DNA from: Thermomonas sp. S9
Lineage (GTDB): Bacteria; Pseudomonadota; Gammaproteobacteria; Xanthomonadales; Xanthomonadaceae
Direction: 5' to 3'
DNA: 64,000 nt
Assembly (NCBI RefSeq): GCF_024704365.1
Contig: NZ_JAJDFY010000001.1
Location: 849,001 to 913,000, forward strand
The first letter of the stretch is position 1. Every line of letters starts with the position of its first letter. The notes under the pieces are model-generated. The model was not told the origin of the DNA. It was given only the letters and a program-made list of their open reading frames with translations, and made no database searches. Position numbers and translations under genes: made by a program. Shown here piece after piece: positions 1 through 11,743 of the stretch.

Positions 1-267
1 AGCCTGCTCGGCGATGTAGCGCTCGGGCATGCCGGCGATGCGCGGGGCGTTCTGCTGCATGGCGTTGCCGTCCATGCCGTGGCAGGCGGCGCACACCCCG
101 GCCTTGGCCTGCCCGGCCTTGGCGTCGCCCCAGGTGGCCGGCTTTTCGTCCAGCGGTGCGGCCTGCACCGGGGCATTGTCGGGCGCGGCCACCGGCGTGC
201 TTTGCGCATAGGCGATCGCGGCGATGGCAAGGCAGGCAATGCCGGCTAGGGCGTGGGCAGAACGCAT
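1..267 (-). CDS. Cytochrome c4/c5-like protein, 5' part only
   Basis: This is the N-terminal 89 codons of a periplasmic c-type cytochrome; the rest lies beyond the left edge. A signal peptide (residues 1 to about 21, ending near Ala-Tyr-Ala-Gln) precedes an Ala/Pro-rich linker and a haem-binding CAACH motif at about residue 59, followed by the Gly-Met-Asp-Gly-Asn and Pro-Arg-Ile-Ala-Gly segments usual in cytochrome c4-type domains. Such proteins carry electrons to terminal oxidases. The gene diverges from engB, an arrangement common in Xanthomonadaceae. Whether a second haem domain follows cannot be seen, so c4 versus a single-haem c5-like protein is open. Confidence 0.85.
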   Translation of the reverse strand, partial: MRSAHALAGIACLAIAAIAYAQSTPVAAPDNAPVQAAPLDEKPATWGDAKAGQAKAGVCAACHGMDGNAMQQNAPRIAGMPERYIAEQA

Positions 268-414
268 GCGGAACTCCACTGGACGATTGGATGCGGGCGT
301 GAATCGCCTTATCCGCCCGATTATGGTGGGGCCGGCGGGGGCGGTCAAACCGCGCCCGCGGCGTGGCCAGGCCACGGCCAGACGGCGGGCGGGGAGGCCT
401 GGGCGTGCGATCCT

Positions 415-1032
<618 letters not shown>

Positions 1033-1159
1033 GCCCGGCATCGCCTGCCTGTCGCGCGGCGATTGCGCACGCCCGCGGAACACAGAGGCCGCTCCTCTGC
1101 GGCTGCGCCGGATGCGCGCGGCCGGCTATCCTGCCCCACCGTTTCGACAGGCCACGCCG

Positions 1160-2524
1160 ATGTCCGGACCCAGCACCGCCAGCGACGCCCCGATCAGCGA
1201 CCGCCGTCAGCTGGTGGAGGTGCTGGCCTCCGGCGAGAAGCCGCGCAGCGACTGGCGCATCGGCACCGAGCACGAGAAGTTCGGCTTCCGCCTCGATGAC
1301 CTGCGCCCGCCCGCGTTCGACGGCGCGCGCGGGATCGAGGCGCTGCTGACGGGGCTCACCCGCTTTGGCTGGGCGCCCTACGAGGAGGACGGCCGGGTGA
1401 TCGCGCTCACGCGCGAGGGCGCCTCGGTGACGCTGGAGCCGGCCGGGCAGCTGGAACTGTCCGGCGCCCCGCTGGAAACCCTGCATCAAACCTGCAGGGA
1501 AGTCGGCAGCCACCTGCGCGAAGTGCGCGCGGTCGCCGACGAGCTGCAGCTGGGCTTCCTTGGCATGGGCTTCCAGCCGAAGTGGGCGCGCGCGGACATG
1601 CCGTGGATGCCGAAAGGGCGCTACCAGATCATGCGTGCGTACATGCCCAAGGTCGGCAACCTCGGCCTGGACATGATGACCCGCACCTGCACGGTGCAGG
1701 TCAACCTGGACTATGCCAGCGAGGCGGACATGGTGAAGAAGTTCCGCGTCTCGCTGGCGCTGCAGCCGATCGCCACCGCGCTGTTCGCCGATTCGCCGTT
1801 CACCGAAGGCCAGCCCAACGGCTACCAGAGCTACCGCTCGCACATCTGGACCGACACCGATCCCGACCGCACCGGCATGCTGGACTTCGTGTTCGGGGAC
1901 GGCTTCGGCTACGAGCGCTATGTGGACTACCTGCTCGACGTGCCGATGTATTTCGTGCACCGCGACGGCCACTACCACGATGCCAGCGGCAAGTCGTTCC
2001 GCGATTTCCTGCAGGGCCGGCTGGACGTGCTGCCGGGCGCGCTGCCGAGCCTGCGCGACTGGAACGACCACATGACCACCGCCTTCCCCGAGGTGCGGCT
2101 GAAGAAGTACCTCGAGATGCGCGGCGCCGACAGCGGCCCGTGGAGCCGCATCTGCGCGCTGCCGGCGTTCTGGGTGGGCCTGCTGTACGACGATGCCGCG
2201 CTGGATGCGGCCTGGGACCTGGTCCGCGATTTCACGCTGGAAGAGCGCCATGCCTTGCGCGACGGCGTGCCGCGGCACGCGCTGGACCTGCCGTTCCGCA
2301 ACGGCCGCGTGCGCGACCTGGCGCGCGCGGCGCTGACGATCGCGCACGAGGGCCTGCACCGGCGCGCCCGCGCGGATGCCTGCGGCACCGACGAGACCGG
2401 CTTCCTCGCGCCGCTGCTGGAGATCGCCGAATCCGGCCAGGCCCCGGCGCAGCGCAAGCTGGAGCTGTTCCACGGCCCCTGGCAGGGCCGCGTGGACCCG
2501 GTGTTCCGCGAGTTCGCGTACTGA
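1160..2524 (+). CDS. gshA: Glutamate--cysteine ligase, plant/proteobacterial GCS2 type
   Basis: The product (454 aa) belongs to the GCS2 family and should catalyse the ATP-dependent joining of glutamate and cysteine, the first step of glutathione synthesis. The N-terminal segment TEHEKFGF (about residues 34-41) and the [13 protein letters not shown] and [15 protein letters not shown] stretches in the middle are characteristic of the class shared by alpha/gammaproteobacteria and plants, rather than the E. coli GshA class. Length matches the family. The start at 1160 was chosen over an upstream in-frame Met at 1112 because the family begins just before the 'SDRRQLVE' helix. The reading frame is intact, unlike many neighbours. 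Confidence 0.93.
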   Translation: MSGPSTASDAPISDRRQLVEVLASGEKPRSDWRIGTEHEKFGFRLDDLRPPAFDGARGIEALLTGLTRFGWAPYEEDGRVIALTREGASVTLEPAGQLELSGAPLETLHQTCREVGSHLREVRAVADELQLGFLGMGFQPKWARADMPWMPKGRYQIMRAYMPKVGNLGLDMMTRTCTVQVNLDYASEADMVKKFRVSLALQPIATALFADSPFTEGQPNGYQSYRSHIWTDTDPDRTGMLDFVFGDGFGYERYVDYLLDVPMYFVHRDGHYHDASGKSFRDFLQGRLDVLPGALPSLRDWNDHMTTAFPEVRLKKYLEMRGADSGPWSRICALPAFWVGLLYDDAALDAAWDLVRDFTLEERHALRDGVPRHALDLPFRNGRVRDLARAALTIAHEGLHRRARADACGTDETGFLAPLLEIAESGQAPAQRKLELFHGPWQGRVDPVFREFAY

Positions 2525-2560
2525 CGGGCGCGTCGTGGCCGCCGCCCGCCGGCGGCGTTC

Positions 2561-3849
2561 TCAGTAGCGCGAGGCCGTGAGCGGCGCATCCGCCCATTGC
2601 CAGGCGATGGCCTGCCGGCGCTGGCTGTCGGCCGCACCGGCGCTGTCGCCCAGCGCGCGCTGGGCCTGCGCCAGCCCGAACAGCGACCAGCCGTTTTCGG
2701 GATAGGCCTGCAGGTCCTCGCGATACGCCTGCGCGGCAGCGGTGGCATCCCCGGCTTCCAGCAGGGCGGCGCCGAGGTACCAGCGCACCGGCAGCGGCCA
2801 GTCCGCGGGTTCGTTGTAGTTGAGTGCGGCCTCCGCCTTGGCCGCCGCGCGCAGCGACGCCAGCGCCTCGGCCTGCCGGCCCTGTGCGCGCAGCCACTCG
2901 CCGCGCAGCAGTGGATCGGCCACCTTGAGGATGGCGGCGGCGGTGTTGATGTCGAAGAACGCGACGTTCTCCAGCGCCGGGTCCTGCGCCAGCGCGTGCA
3001 GGGCGTCGGCCTCGCGCCCGGCCTCCGCCAGCTGGCCGCCGCGGACGTAGGCCATGCCGCGGGCGAAGTGGCGGATCGCGCGCGGGAAGGGCAGGTCGGG
3101 CGTGGCCGCAGGCGTGGCCAGGATGCCGCTCCAGTCGCCGAAGCGGACCTGGGTCAGCAGCGGGGCCACCACGAACAGTTGCATGAACTCCATCGGTGGC
3201 GCGCCCATCGCCGCATGGTCCGCGCGCCTGGCGGTCTGTTGCGCGGCTTGCAGCGCCAGCGTGCGCGAGCCAGTGAGGCCGGCGGTCATCGTCGCGAAAT
3301 GCCAGTTGTGGGGCACGTAGCCCAGCGGATATACGCCATTGCTGCCGCGGCAGACGGCCAGGAAGGCGCGGTCGGCATCGGCGGCGGCGAAGTTGGCGAG
3401 GGTGGCGTCGTGGTAGCGCCCGAGCCGGATGTAGGCATGCGCCGGCATGTGCACCAGGTGGCCGGAACCGGGGGCGAGCGCGGCCAGCGCCGTCGCCTCG
3501 GCGGCGCTGGCCGGGTCCATCGGCAGGTTGATGTTCGGGCCTAGCACCAGGGCTTGGCCCCAGACGCAGATCGCGCAGTCGGGATCGCGTCGCGCCGCTT
3601 CCGCGAACGCGCGCCCGGCGGCCTCGTGGTTGAAGCCGTAGGCCAGCCGCAGGCCCTGGTCGAAATACTGCTGCGCCTCCGGAACCCGGGTGCCGATGTC
3701 GCGGTGCGTCTCGCCCAGGCCTTGCAGCAGCGGGACGTCCGTGGAGCGCCCTGCGGTTTCTGCCGCCGGGGGCGCGACGATCCGCAGGCGGCGAGCACGG
3801 CGGCGAGCGCGGTGGCGAGCAGGACGGAAGGCAGCGGCGTGCCGGACAT
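2561..3849 (-). CDS. TPR-repeat lipoprotein, frameshifted near 3770
   Basis: The gene starts at 3849 with a lipoprotein signal peptide ending in LAAC (Cys at about residue 22). The mature part then continues in another frame: lengthening the run of five G at 3768-3772 by one joins the signal peptide to a roughly 400-residue TPR protein. This contains helical repeats, conserved FDQGLRLAYGFNHEAA and HMPAHAYIRLGRYHDA segments, and ends in -ASRY. It should be anchored in a membrane by its lipid. No enzymatic motif is recognised; proteins of this kind are common in Xanthomonadaceae without an assigned role. It is divergent from ppc across 111 bases. The break is probably a sequencing indel. Confidence 0.75.
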
Positions 3850-3960
3850 GGAGGACTCCGTGGCGGATCGAAGGCGGTATCGGGGCCAACGCGCCCGCCG
3901 GCGGATGCCGGCCAGCCCCCTTCGCGCCGCCGCCACGCGTGGGCGGGTAGTCTTGCCGCC

Positions 3961-6693
3961 ATGCACGATGAATCCGGGAACGAGCCGTTGCGCGAGGAGC
4001 TGGACTTCGCGCCCACCGACCACCTGCTGCGCGAGGACGTGCGCACCCTCGGCGCGCTGGTCGGCGAGATCCTGGCCGAGCAGTGCGGTCCCGGGTTCCT
4101 GCGCGAGGTGGAGGAGATCCGCCGGCTGGCGATCCGCCGGCGCGAGCAGGACGAGCCGGTCGCGGAACTGGCCGACCGCCTGGCCGGGGTGCCGCTGGAT
4201 GAGGCGGAGGCGCTGGTGCGGGCGTTTTCGGCCTATTTCGGCGCCACCAATCTGGCCGAGCGGGTACACCGCATCCGCCGCCGGCGCGATTACCAGCGCC
4301 AGGGCGGGGCACCGCAGCCGGGCGGGCTGGAGGCGGAGCTGCTGGCGCTGCAGGCGGACGGGGTATCGCTGCAGGCGCTGGAGATGCTGCTGGCGCGGCT
4401 GCGGATCGAACCGGTGTTCACCGCGCATCCCACCGAGGCGGTGCGGCGGGTGCTGCTGGAGAAGGAGCGCGAGGTGGTGCGACGGCTGGTGGCCGACATC
4501 GATCGCCAGCTCACGCCGGCCGAGCGTGCCAGCGGGCTGGAGCGCATCCGCTTCGCGCTGACCGCGGCGTGGCAGACCTCGGACGCGCCGCCGGCGCGGC
4601 CCAGCGTGGCCGACGAGCGCGAGCACGTCGGCTTTTACCTGGGCGAAGTGCTGTACCGGGTGCTGCCGGTGTTCCACGAAACCCTGGAGGCGGCGATCAC
4701 GCGCGCCTACGGGCGGCCGCTGGCGCTGCCGCCGCTGCTGCGCTTCGGCACCTGGGTGGGCGGCGACATGGACGGCAACCCCAACATCGGGGCCGACACG
4801 ATTCTGGCCGCGCTGGAGGCGCAGCGCGCGCAGGTGCTGGGCAACTACCGCGCTGACCTCGAGCGGCTGGCGATGCTGCTCACCCAGACCCGCGACCGGG
4901 TCGAGGTGGAGGCCGAGGTGGAGGCCCGCATCGCGGCGGCACAGGCGCTCCTGGGCGGGGTGCTGGACCCCGACCCGCGGCATGCCGACATGCCGTACCG
5001 CCAACTGCTGGAGGCGGTGCGCGCGCGCCTGCGCGCGACCGCGGCCAATGATGTGGTGCGTGGCTATCCCGGGCCGCAGGCGCTGCTGGAGGATCTGGCT
5101 GCGATCGATGCCAGCCTGGCCCGCCATCGCGGCGAGCATGCCGGACGCTTCGCGGTGCGCCGGATCATGCGCCGCGTGGAATGCTTCGGCTTCCACCTCG
5201 CCACCCTCGACCTGCGCCAGGATTCGGCTGTACACGATGCCGCGCTGGCCGCGCTGCTGGACGCGCCGGACTGGGCCGAGCAGGCGGTGGAGGCGCGGGT
5301 GGCGCGCCTGCATGCGCTGCTCGATGGTGCGCCGGTGGCGCAGCCGGCGGCCCCGGAGGCGGCCCCGGAGGCGGCGGCCACCCTCGCGGCCCTCGCCGCG
5401 GCCGGGCAGGCGCGACGGCGCTTCGGCGCGCAGGCGATCGGGCCCTACATCATCAGCATGAGCCGCAGCGCCGCGGATGCACTGGCGGTGCTGGTGCTGG
5501 CGCGCATCGCCGGCTGCGTGGAGGACGGCGAGGTGCCGCTGGATGTGGCGCCGCTGTTCGAGACCGTGGGCGATCTGCAGGCGGCCGCCGGGGTGATGCG
5601 CGCGCTGTTCGCGGACCCCGCCTACCGCCGCCACCTGGCCGCGCGCGGCGACCACCAGGTGGTGATGCTGGGCTATTCCGACAGCGCCAAGGACGGCGGC
5701 CTGCTCGCCTCGCGCTGGGCGCTGCAGCGTGCGCAGGTGGAACTGCTGGACGTGGCGCGCGCCGCTGGCGTGCGGCTGGCGTTCTTCCACGGCCGTGGTG
5801 GGTCGGTCAGCCGCGGCGGTGGCAAGACCGGGCGCGCGATCGTGGCCGCGCCGCGCGGTTCGGTGGACGGCCTTTTCCGCCTGACCGAGCAGGGCGAGGT
5901 GATCCATCGCAAGTACGGCATCCGCGCGCTGGCGCTGCGCAATCTCGAGCAGATGGCCGCCGCGGTGCTGCGGGCCTCGCTGCGGCCACGCGCGCTGGAA
6001 CCGCGCGAGTCCGAGTGGCGTGCGCTGGCCGACGCGCTTGCCGCCGATGCGCGCGCCCACTACCGCGCGCTGGTGCACGAGCATCCCGATTTCCCGGCGT
6101 ATTTCCGCGCCGCCACCCCGATCGACGTGATCGAGCAGCTGCACATCGGCTCGCGCCCGTCGCGCCGGCGCGACGGCAGCATCGCGAATCTGCGCGCGAT
6201 TCCGTGGGTGTTCGCCTGGGCGCAGAACCGGTCCGGCCTGACCGGCTGGTACGGCCTGGGCACCGCGCTGCAGCGCGGGATCGACGCCCACGGGTTGGAC
6301 GCGATGGCGGCGATGGCGCGCGACTGGCCATTCTTCGCCGCGATGATCGACGACGTGGAGATGCTGCTGGCGAAGTCGGACCTGGCGATCTTCGAGCGTT
6401 ATTCGCGCCTGGCCGGCCCGCTGCACGCTGCCTTCTTCCCCGGCATCGCCGCCGAATTCGCGCGCGTGCGCGCGGCAATCCCGGCGCTCAAGCAGCGCAG
6501 CGGCCTGCTGGCCGACGACTACCGGCTGCGGCTGTCGATCCGCCTGCGCAACCCCTACGTGGACCCGATCAGCCTGCTGCAGGTGGACCTGCTGCGGCGC
6601 TGGCGCGAGGGTGGCCGCAGCGACGAGGCGCTGCTGCGCGCGCTGGTCTCCACCGTCAACGGGATAGCGGCGGGCATCCAGAACACCGGCTGA
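3961..6693 (+). CDS. ppc: Phosphoenolpyruvate carboxylase
   Basis: This 910-residue cytosolic enzyme carboxylates phosphoenolpyruvate with bicarbonate to oxaloacetate, topping up the TCA cycle. The first catalytic signature FTAHPTE is at about residue 155, the second, FHGRGGSVSRGGG, at about 609-621, and the QNTG C-terminus universal to PEPC closes the protein. The glycine-rich loop GYSDSAKDGG is also present near 570. The length is typical. The gene stands alone, ending at a palindrome shared with another convergent junction (6705-6735). Confidence 0.97.
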   Translation: MHDESGNEPLREELDFAPTDHLLREDVRTLGALVGEILAEQCGPGFLREVEEIRRLAIRRREQDEPVAELADRLAGVPLDEAEALVRAFSAYFGATNLAERVHRIRRRRDYQRQGGAPQPGGLEAELLALQADGVSLQALEMLLARLRIEPVFTAHPTEAVRRVLLEKEREVVRRLVADIDRQLTPAERASGLERIRFALTAAWQTSDAPPARPSVADEREHVGFYLGEVLYRVLPVFHETLEAAITRAYGRPLALPPLLRFGTWVGGDMDGNPNIGADTILAALEAQRAQVLGNYRADLERLAMLLTQTRDRVEVEAEVEARIAAAQALLGGVLDPDPRHADMPYRQLLEAVRARLRATAANDVVRGYPGPQALLEDLAAIDASLARHRGEHAGRFAVRRIMRRVECFGFHLATLDLRQDSAVHDAALAALLDAPDWAEQAVEARVARLHALLDGAPVAQPAAPEAAPEAAATLAALAAAGQARRRFGAQAIGPYIISMSRSAADALAVLVLARIAGCVEDGEVPLDVAPLFETVGDLQAAAGVMRALFADPAYRRHLAARGDHQVVMLGYSDSAKDGGLLASRWALQRAQVELLDVARAAGVRLAFFHGRGGSVSRGGGKTGRAIVAAPRGSVDGLFRLTEQGEVIHRKYGIRALALRNLEQMAAAVLRASLRPRALEPRESEWRALADALAADARAHYRALVHEHPDFPAYFRAATPIDVIEQLHIGSRPSRRRDGSIANLRAIPWVFAWAQNRSGLTGWYGLGTALQRGIDAHGLDAMAAMARDWPFFAAMIDDVEMLLAKSDLAIFERYSRLAGPLHAAFFPGIAAEFARVRAAIPALKQRSGLLADDYRLRLSIRLRNPYVDPISLLQVDLLRRWREGGRSDEALLRALVSTVNGIAAGIQNTG

Positions 6694-6704
6694 GCGCGCC
6701 GGCT

Positions 6705-6735
6705 CGTTCGTGGTTCGACAGGCGCACCAAGAACG
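6705..6735. repeat. REP-like imperfect palindrome, copy 1
   Basis: A nine-base arm (CGTTCGTGG) and its near-complement (CCAAGAACG) flank a 13-base centre beginning TTCGACAGGC. A second copy lies at 22750-22784. Both sit between the 3' ends of convergent genes, here ppc and the ATPase at 6762. The centre and arms recall the dispersed 'gttcg-gacaggc-gaac' palindromes of xanthomonads. A role in transcription termination or mRNA 3'-end protection is inferred. Confidence 0.6.
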
Positions 6736-6761
6736 GGCGGGGCGCCCGTCCGCATGAAGCG

Positions 6762-7469
6762 TCAGTCCTGCGGCGGATCGGCGGGAACCTGACCCTCCGC
6801 CGCGAGCAGGAAATCGGTGTAGGCGAAGCGGCCCTCGCGCAGCACGCTGTCGCCGCGCGCCAGCGCCAGCGGGGCGGTGAACATCGGGCCGGCCTGCACG
6901 CAGGTGTGGAACTCACCGTGCTCGCCGCAGGGGTCGATCCCGGCCGGCAGCGCCTGCAGCAGCGCGGCATCGAACGCGCGCCCGGCGAGTGCCGGGGCCA
7001 GCCGGGTGGTGTCCACGCAGCACAGGTGCGCGCGCAGGCCGCCAGCCAGCATCGCGCGTGCAAGCTGTGCGGTATCGTGGCCGAACAGCGGGAACAGCGG
7101 CGTCCAGCCCAGGTGCGCGCACAGCGCTTCGCGCCAGGCGCGGATGTCGGCCAGGAACAGGTCGCCGAAGGCGATGTGCGCCAGCCCCGGCCAGCGCGCC
7201 CGCGCGCGTGCCAGCGCGTCCGCGAAGCTGGCCTCGTAGCGCGCGTTGTCGGCCGCCTGCGGGATCCAGGCCTCGATCACCGGCAGGCCCGCGGCGCGTG
7301 CCTGCGCATGCAGGACCTCACGGCGGATGCCCTGCATCGAGATGCGGTCGTAGCCTTCGGTGAGGGTGGTCAGCAGGCCGACCACCTCGACCTCGCCGGC
7401 CTGGCGCAGCGCGTGCAGTGCCCAGGCGGCGTCCTTGCCGCCGCTCCATGACAGCAATGCGCGCGTCAT
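6762..7469 (-). CDS. ATP-binding protein, diphthine--ammonia ligase (Dph6)-like
   Basis: The 235-residue product starts with the PP-loop-type ATP-pyrophosphatase motif SWSGGKDA at residues 7-14 and continues as the adenine nucleotide alpha-hydrolase fold of the Dph6/MJ0570 family, with the EGYDRISMQGIR and HIAFGDLFL segments and a GEHGEFHT motif near the C-terminus. In archaea and eukaryotes this family amidates diphthine on EF2; bacteria lack diphthamide, so the bacterial substrate is unknown. The start at 7469 is the Met directly before the motif. It lies 14 bases downstream of the 112-aa gene and probably shares its transcript. Confidence 0.82.
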   Translation of the reverse strand: MTRALLSWSGGKDAAWALHALRQAGEVEVVGLLTTLTEGYDRISMQGIRREVLHAQARAAGLPVIEAWIPQAADNARYEASFADALARARARWPGLAHIAFGDLFLADIRAWREALCAHLGWTPLFPLFGHDTAQLARAMLAGGLRAHLCCVDTTRLAPALAGRAFDAALLQALPAGIDPCGEHGEFHTCVQAGPMFTAPLALARGDSVLREGRFAYTDFLLAAEGQVPADPPQD

Positions 7470-7483
7470 GGCGGCGCGCGCGC

Positions 7484-7822
7484 TCAGGCCGCGGTGACGT
7501 CGCGCAGCTGCCAGTGCTCGCCGGCCAGCAGGTGCATGCGCTGGCGCAGCACGGTGGAGGGCAGGGTGGTGTCCACCGTCAGGTCGATATGCAGGTCGTG
7601 CTGGGCGCCGCGAACAATGGCCTGCGGATCGGTTTCGCCAAGGGCGGGATCGACATCGTCGGGATCCTCCTGCGCCGCGCTCCAGCGGTCGAACAGCGCG
7701 CGCGAACGCAGGGCAGCCTGCAACTCCTCTGCGAAACCGTCGGCGCCGTGCGAGTGGAACGCGAGGCCGGGGGTATTGCCGCGGGCGGCGGAGGGATCGG
7801 GCAGGCGGATGTGGTAGCGCAT
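7484..7822 (-). CDS. Conserved hypothetical protein, 112 aa
   Basis: I do not recognise a named family. The protein is acidic and soluble, with no signal peptide or membrane segment. It starts MRYHIRLPDP, then has a segment with GLAFHSHGADGFAEELQ and a C-terminal part rich in Leu/Thr/His (HIDLTVDTTLPSTVLRQR). It lies 14 bases upstream of the Dph6-like ATPase on the same strand, so the two are likely co-transcribed and may work together. Codon use looks like that of its neighbours, which supports a real gene. Confidence 0.6.
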   Translation of the reverse strand: MRYHIRLPDPSAARGNTPGLAFHSHGADGFAEELQAALRSRALFDRWSAAQEDPDDVDPALGETDPQAIVRGAQHDLHIDLTVDTTLPSTVLRQRMHLLAGEHWQLRDVTAA

Positions 7823-7888
7823 CGGGGTCTCGTGCGGGGTTCAACTGCCGAAAGGATAATGCGTGATGCGTGCAGGCGCCGTCACGCT

Positions 7889-8830
7889 TCAGTCGAAGCC
7901 GCTCTGCTCCGAGGCGAAGCCCACGGTCAGCGCACCCTTGCCCACGTTGACCAGCCCGGACAGGCCCATGAAGCTCTCGAACACGTCCACCTTGCGGTCG
8001 GCGCAGGCCTCGCGCAGGCGGTCGTAGCCGGGCAGCTTGCGCATCTCCTCCAGCGGGCCGCCGTAGCTCAGGCACACGGTGGGTGAGAGCAGGCCACTCT
8101 TGACCCGGCGCGCGGTGAAGTCGAACAGGCGTTCGCTGGCGTTGGCAAAGCCCTTGACCTTGGCCACCGGCTCGGTTTCGCCCTGGTTGCAGTGCAGAAC
8201 CGGCTTGATGTCGAGCGCGGTGCCCAGCGCGGCGCTGAGGAAACTCACGCTCTTGTCGCCGCGCTTCTTGATGCGGTTGCGCAGGTAGTTCAGGTCGGGC
8301 GCCACCATGTAGGCGTGGGTATGCCGGGCCAGGTTCTCGAGGCTGGCGCGGATGCGCGGCGGGGTTTCCCCGGCGGCGCGCAGGCGGGTGGCCTCGACCA
8401 CCGGCACCGCGACCCCGGCGAACACGTTCTGGCTGTCAACCACGCGCAGCATGAACGGGGTGTTGTTGCCGGATGCGGCGCGTACGGGCTTGTAGTCGTT
8501 GAGGATGGTGTAGCTGGCCTGCACCGCATTGTCGTGGATGCCGCTGCGGGTACGGGTGGTGGTGATGCAGAACACGTAGTCGTAGTCCAGCACCAGCTTG
8601 CTCAGGAACAGATCGTGCACCTGCTGCACGGTGAACGGCGTGGTCTCGGCCTCGAACGCGCGCGCGCCGGTCTCGCCGCTGAGGAAGTTCATCGTCGCTT
8701 CCTCGTTGCGGACATCGGCCAGCACCGCCTGCCCGATCTGCACGGTGACCGGCAGGATGGTGATGTGTTCCCGCTCCAGGAACTCGCCCGGCAGGTCGCA
8801 GGCCGAGTCCACGATGATTCCGATGCGCAT
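7889..8830 (-). CDS. DegV family fatty-acid-binding-like protein
   Basis: The 313-residue protein begins MRIGIIVDSACDLP, the diagnostic start of the DegV fold in which a bound fatty acid is held by conserved Ser/Thr residues. The ITTTRTRSG segment near residue 91 and the GLVNVGKGALTVGF end are also family-like. DegV (FakB) proteins in Firmicutes present fatty acids to the kinase FakA; no fakA homologue is visible here, so the partner is unknown. A Shine-Dalgarno-like GGGGGGAT sequence precedes the Met at 8830. It is followed by the 112-aa gene after 66 bases. Confidence 0.85.
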   Translation of the reverse strand: MRIGIIVDSACDLPGEFLEREHITILPVTVQIGQAVLADVRNEEATMNFLSGETGARAFEAETTPFTVQQVHDLFLSKLVLDYDYVFCITTTRTRSGIHDNAVQASYTILNDYKPVRAASGNNTPFMLRVVDSQNVFAGVAVPVVEATRLRAAGETPPRIRASLENLARHTHAYMVAPDLNYLRNRIKKRGDKSVSFLSAALGTALDIKPVLHCNQGETEPVAKVKGFANASERLFDFTARRVKSGLLSPTVCLSYGGPLEEMRKLPGYDRLREACADRKVDVFESFMGLSGLVNVGKGALTVGFASEQSGFD

Positions 8831-8939
8831 GGATCCCCCCTTTGGGCTCCGACTGTGGTGCTGCGAAGCTACCGCAAGTCGCGGCCGCGTGCATTGTGCG
8901 ACGCGGCTCGCATTCCCTTGCCGGGGCGGTGGCGGGCGT

Positions 8940-10228
8940 TCAGCGGGCCGGCGCGGGGTAGGCGCGCGGCAGGCCGTCGTCCGCGCGCAGGTAGCGGTCG
9001 CGCAGCTCGGTCTGGCGGCTGCGCATCGGAATCGCGCGGCCCTCCAGCCACACCTGGCGCGCCACGCTGGCCACGTCCAGCGGATCGCCTGACCACAGCA
9101 CCAGGTCGGCACGCTGGCCCGGCGCGATGGCGCTGCCCACCGCGTCGCGCACGCCCAGCACCTCTGCCGGCACCGCGGTCAGCCCGGCCAGCGCCGCGTC
9201 CCACGGCAGGCCGTTGGCCACCGTGTTGCCCGCCAGCTGGCGGATCTTGCGCGCGTTGTGGGAGGCGTCGCGACCCTGGAAGAACGCCACCCGCACCCCG
9301 GCCGCATGCAGCCGCGCGGCGTTCTCCAGCGTCGCGCCGATCTCGTCGAAGTCGGATGGCAGGTTGGCCAGTGCGTCCACGAACACCGGCACGCCCGCGG
9401 CGGCCAGCTGCGGGGCGACCTTCCACGCCTCGGCGCCGCCGACGATCGCGATGCGCACGTCGCGCTGCCGGGCCCAGCGCAGCAGGCGGGCGATATCGGC
9501 CGCGCGCTGCACCCGCACCATCACCCGGCCGCCGCCGCCGATGTATTTGGCCAGCGTCGCGCGCCCGGCCGGTGTGAGCAGGGCGAACTGCGAGTCCTGC
9601 GGGATGCGCCCGTGCAGCTCGTCCACCAGCTGATCCAGCAGCATCCACTGCGCGGCGCGCGAGCTGCCGCTGAGGCCGGCGCCGTCGCCGCCGAGGGTGA
9701 CGAACAGCGCACGCGGACCGACTGCATCGAGGCTGCCGTCCAGCCGCACCACGCCGCCCTGGCCGCCGATCAGCGAGCCGCCGGGCTTGCTGCCTGCCGA
9801 CAGCAGGGTCCAGCCGATGCCCTCCACCCGCGCCACCGGCACCAGCACCGAGTCGGGGTTGTAGGCGAGGGTGACGTCGAACTCCGGGCGCACCCGCATG
9901 TCGGCGGCGTTCGCGCCGAGCGCAAGGCTGGCATCCACCGTGGACGACTCGCCCGAGACTTCCTCCACCCCGATGTCGTTGATGCCGCCGAACAGGGCCG
10001 GCGTCAGCGGCGCGCCCTGGGCATCGACCACGACCGCGCCGTCGGCCTGCAGGCCCTGGCCGACCGCGGCGATCCGGCCGTTCTTCACCAGCACGTCGGC
10101 GTTGCGCAGGGTGCCGCGCGCGGTCACGGTATGCACGGTGGCATTGCGGATCAGCAGGTCCTGCGCGGTGGCCGGCAGCGCGGCCAGCAGCAGCGCCGCG
10201 GCGGCGGCGAACAGGTGATGGCGGGCGT

Positions 10229-10232
<4 letters not shown>
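8940..10232 (-). CDS. Periplasmic amidohydrolase (imidazolonepropionase-like)
   Basis: A 430-residue protein with a cleavable signal peptide (residues 1-24, ending ATAQ), so exported. It has the composite-domain start of the amidohydrolase superfamily (DLLIRNATVHTV, ADVLVKNGRIAAVGQGL) and the typical C-terminal return strand (GQRADLVLWSGDPLD). The usual HxH metal motif after the first beta-strand is not evident: where a family member has 'GxxDxHxH', this protein has FGGINDIG. It may therefore have lost catalysis or act as a partner of the upstream paralogue, whose stop codon it overlaps by four bases, implying translational coupling. Confidence 0.82.
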
Positions 10233-11613
<1,381 letters not shown>

Positions 11614-11715
11614 GATGGGTTCCCCAGGGCGGTTGAACGCCGGTAACCGCACGCTACCGTCTGGTGTTTGCGTGCGCCATGTGTCCGAGGTCATGCCTGC
11701 CCTGGCCGGCCGCCG

Positions 11716-11721
11716 TAGAAT
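11716..11721 (+). promoter_or_regulatory. Candidate -10 element for amn
   Basis: A TAGAAT hexamer lies 23 bases before the AMP nucleosidase start codon, followed by AAAAC and an AGAGGA ribosome-binding site. The same TAGAAT hexamer precedes sufT and the lysC-lysA gene in this window, which makes it a plausible housekeeping -10. I see no good -35 match. Confidence 0.4.
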
Positions 11722-11743
11722 CGCGAAAACCCAGAGGACCTCC

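Noticed and set aside
3541-6426. A 961-codon open frame antisense to ppc, in frame with the TPR lipoprotein signal peptide
   Set aside because: Only its MSGTPLPS...LAAC stretch at the 3' side is real (the lipoprotein start). The rest is antisense to the conserved PEPC sequence and reads as Arg/Gln/His-rich noise.
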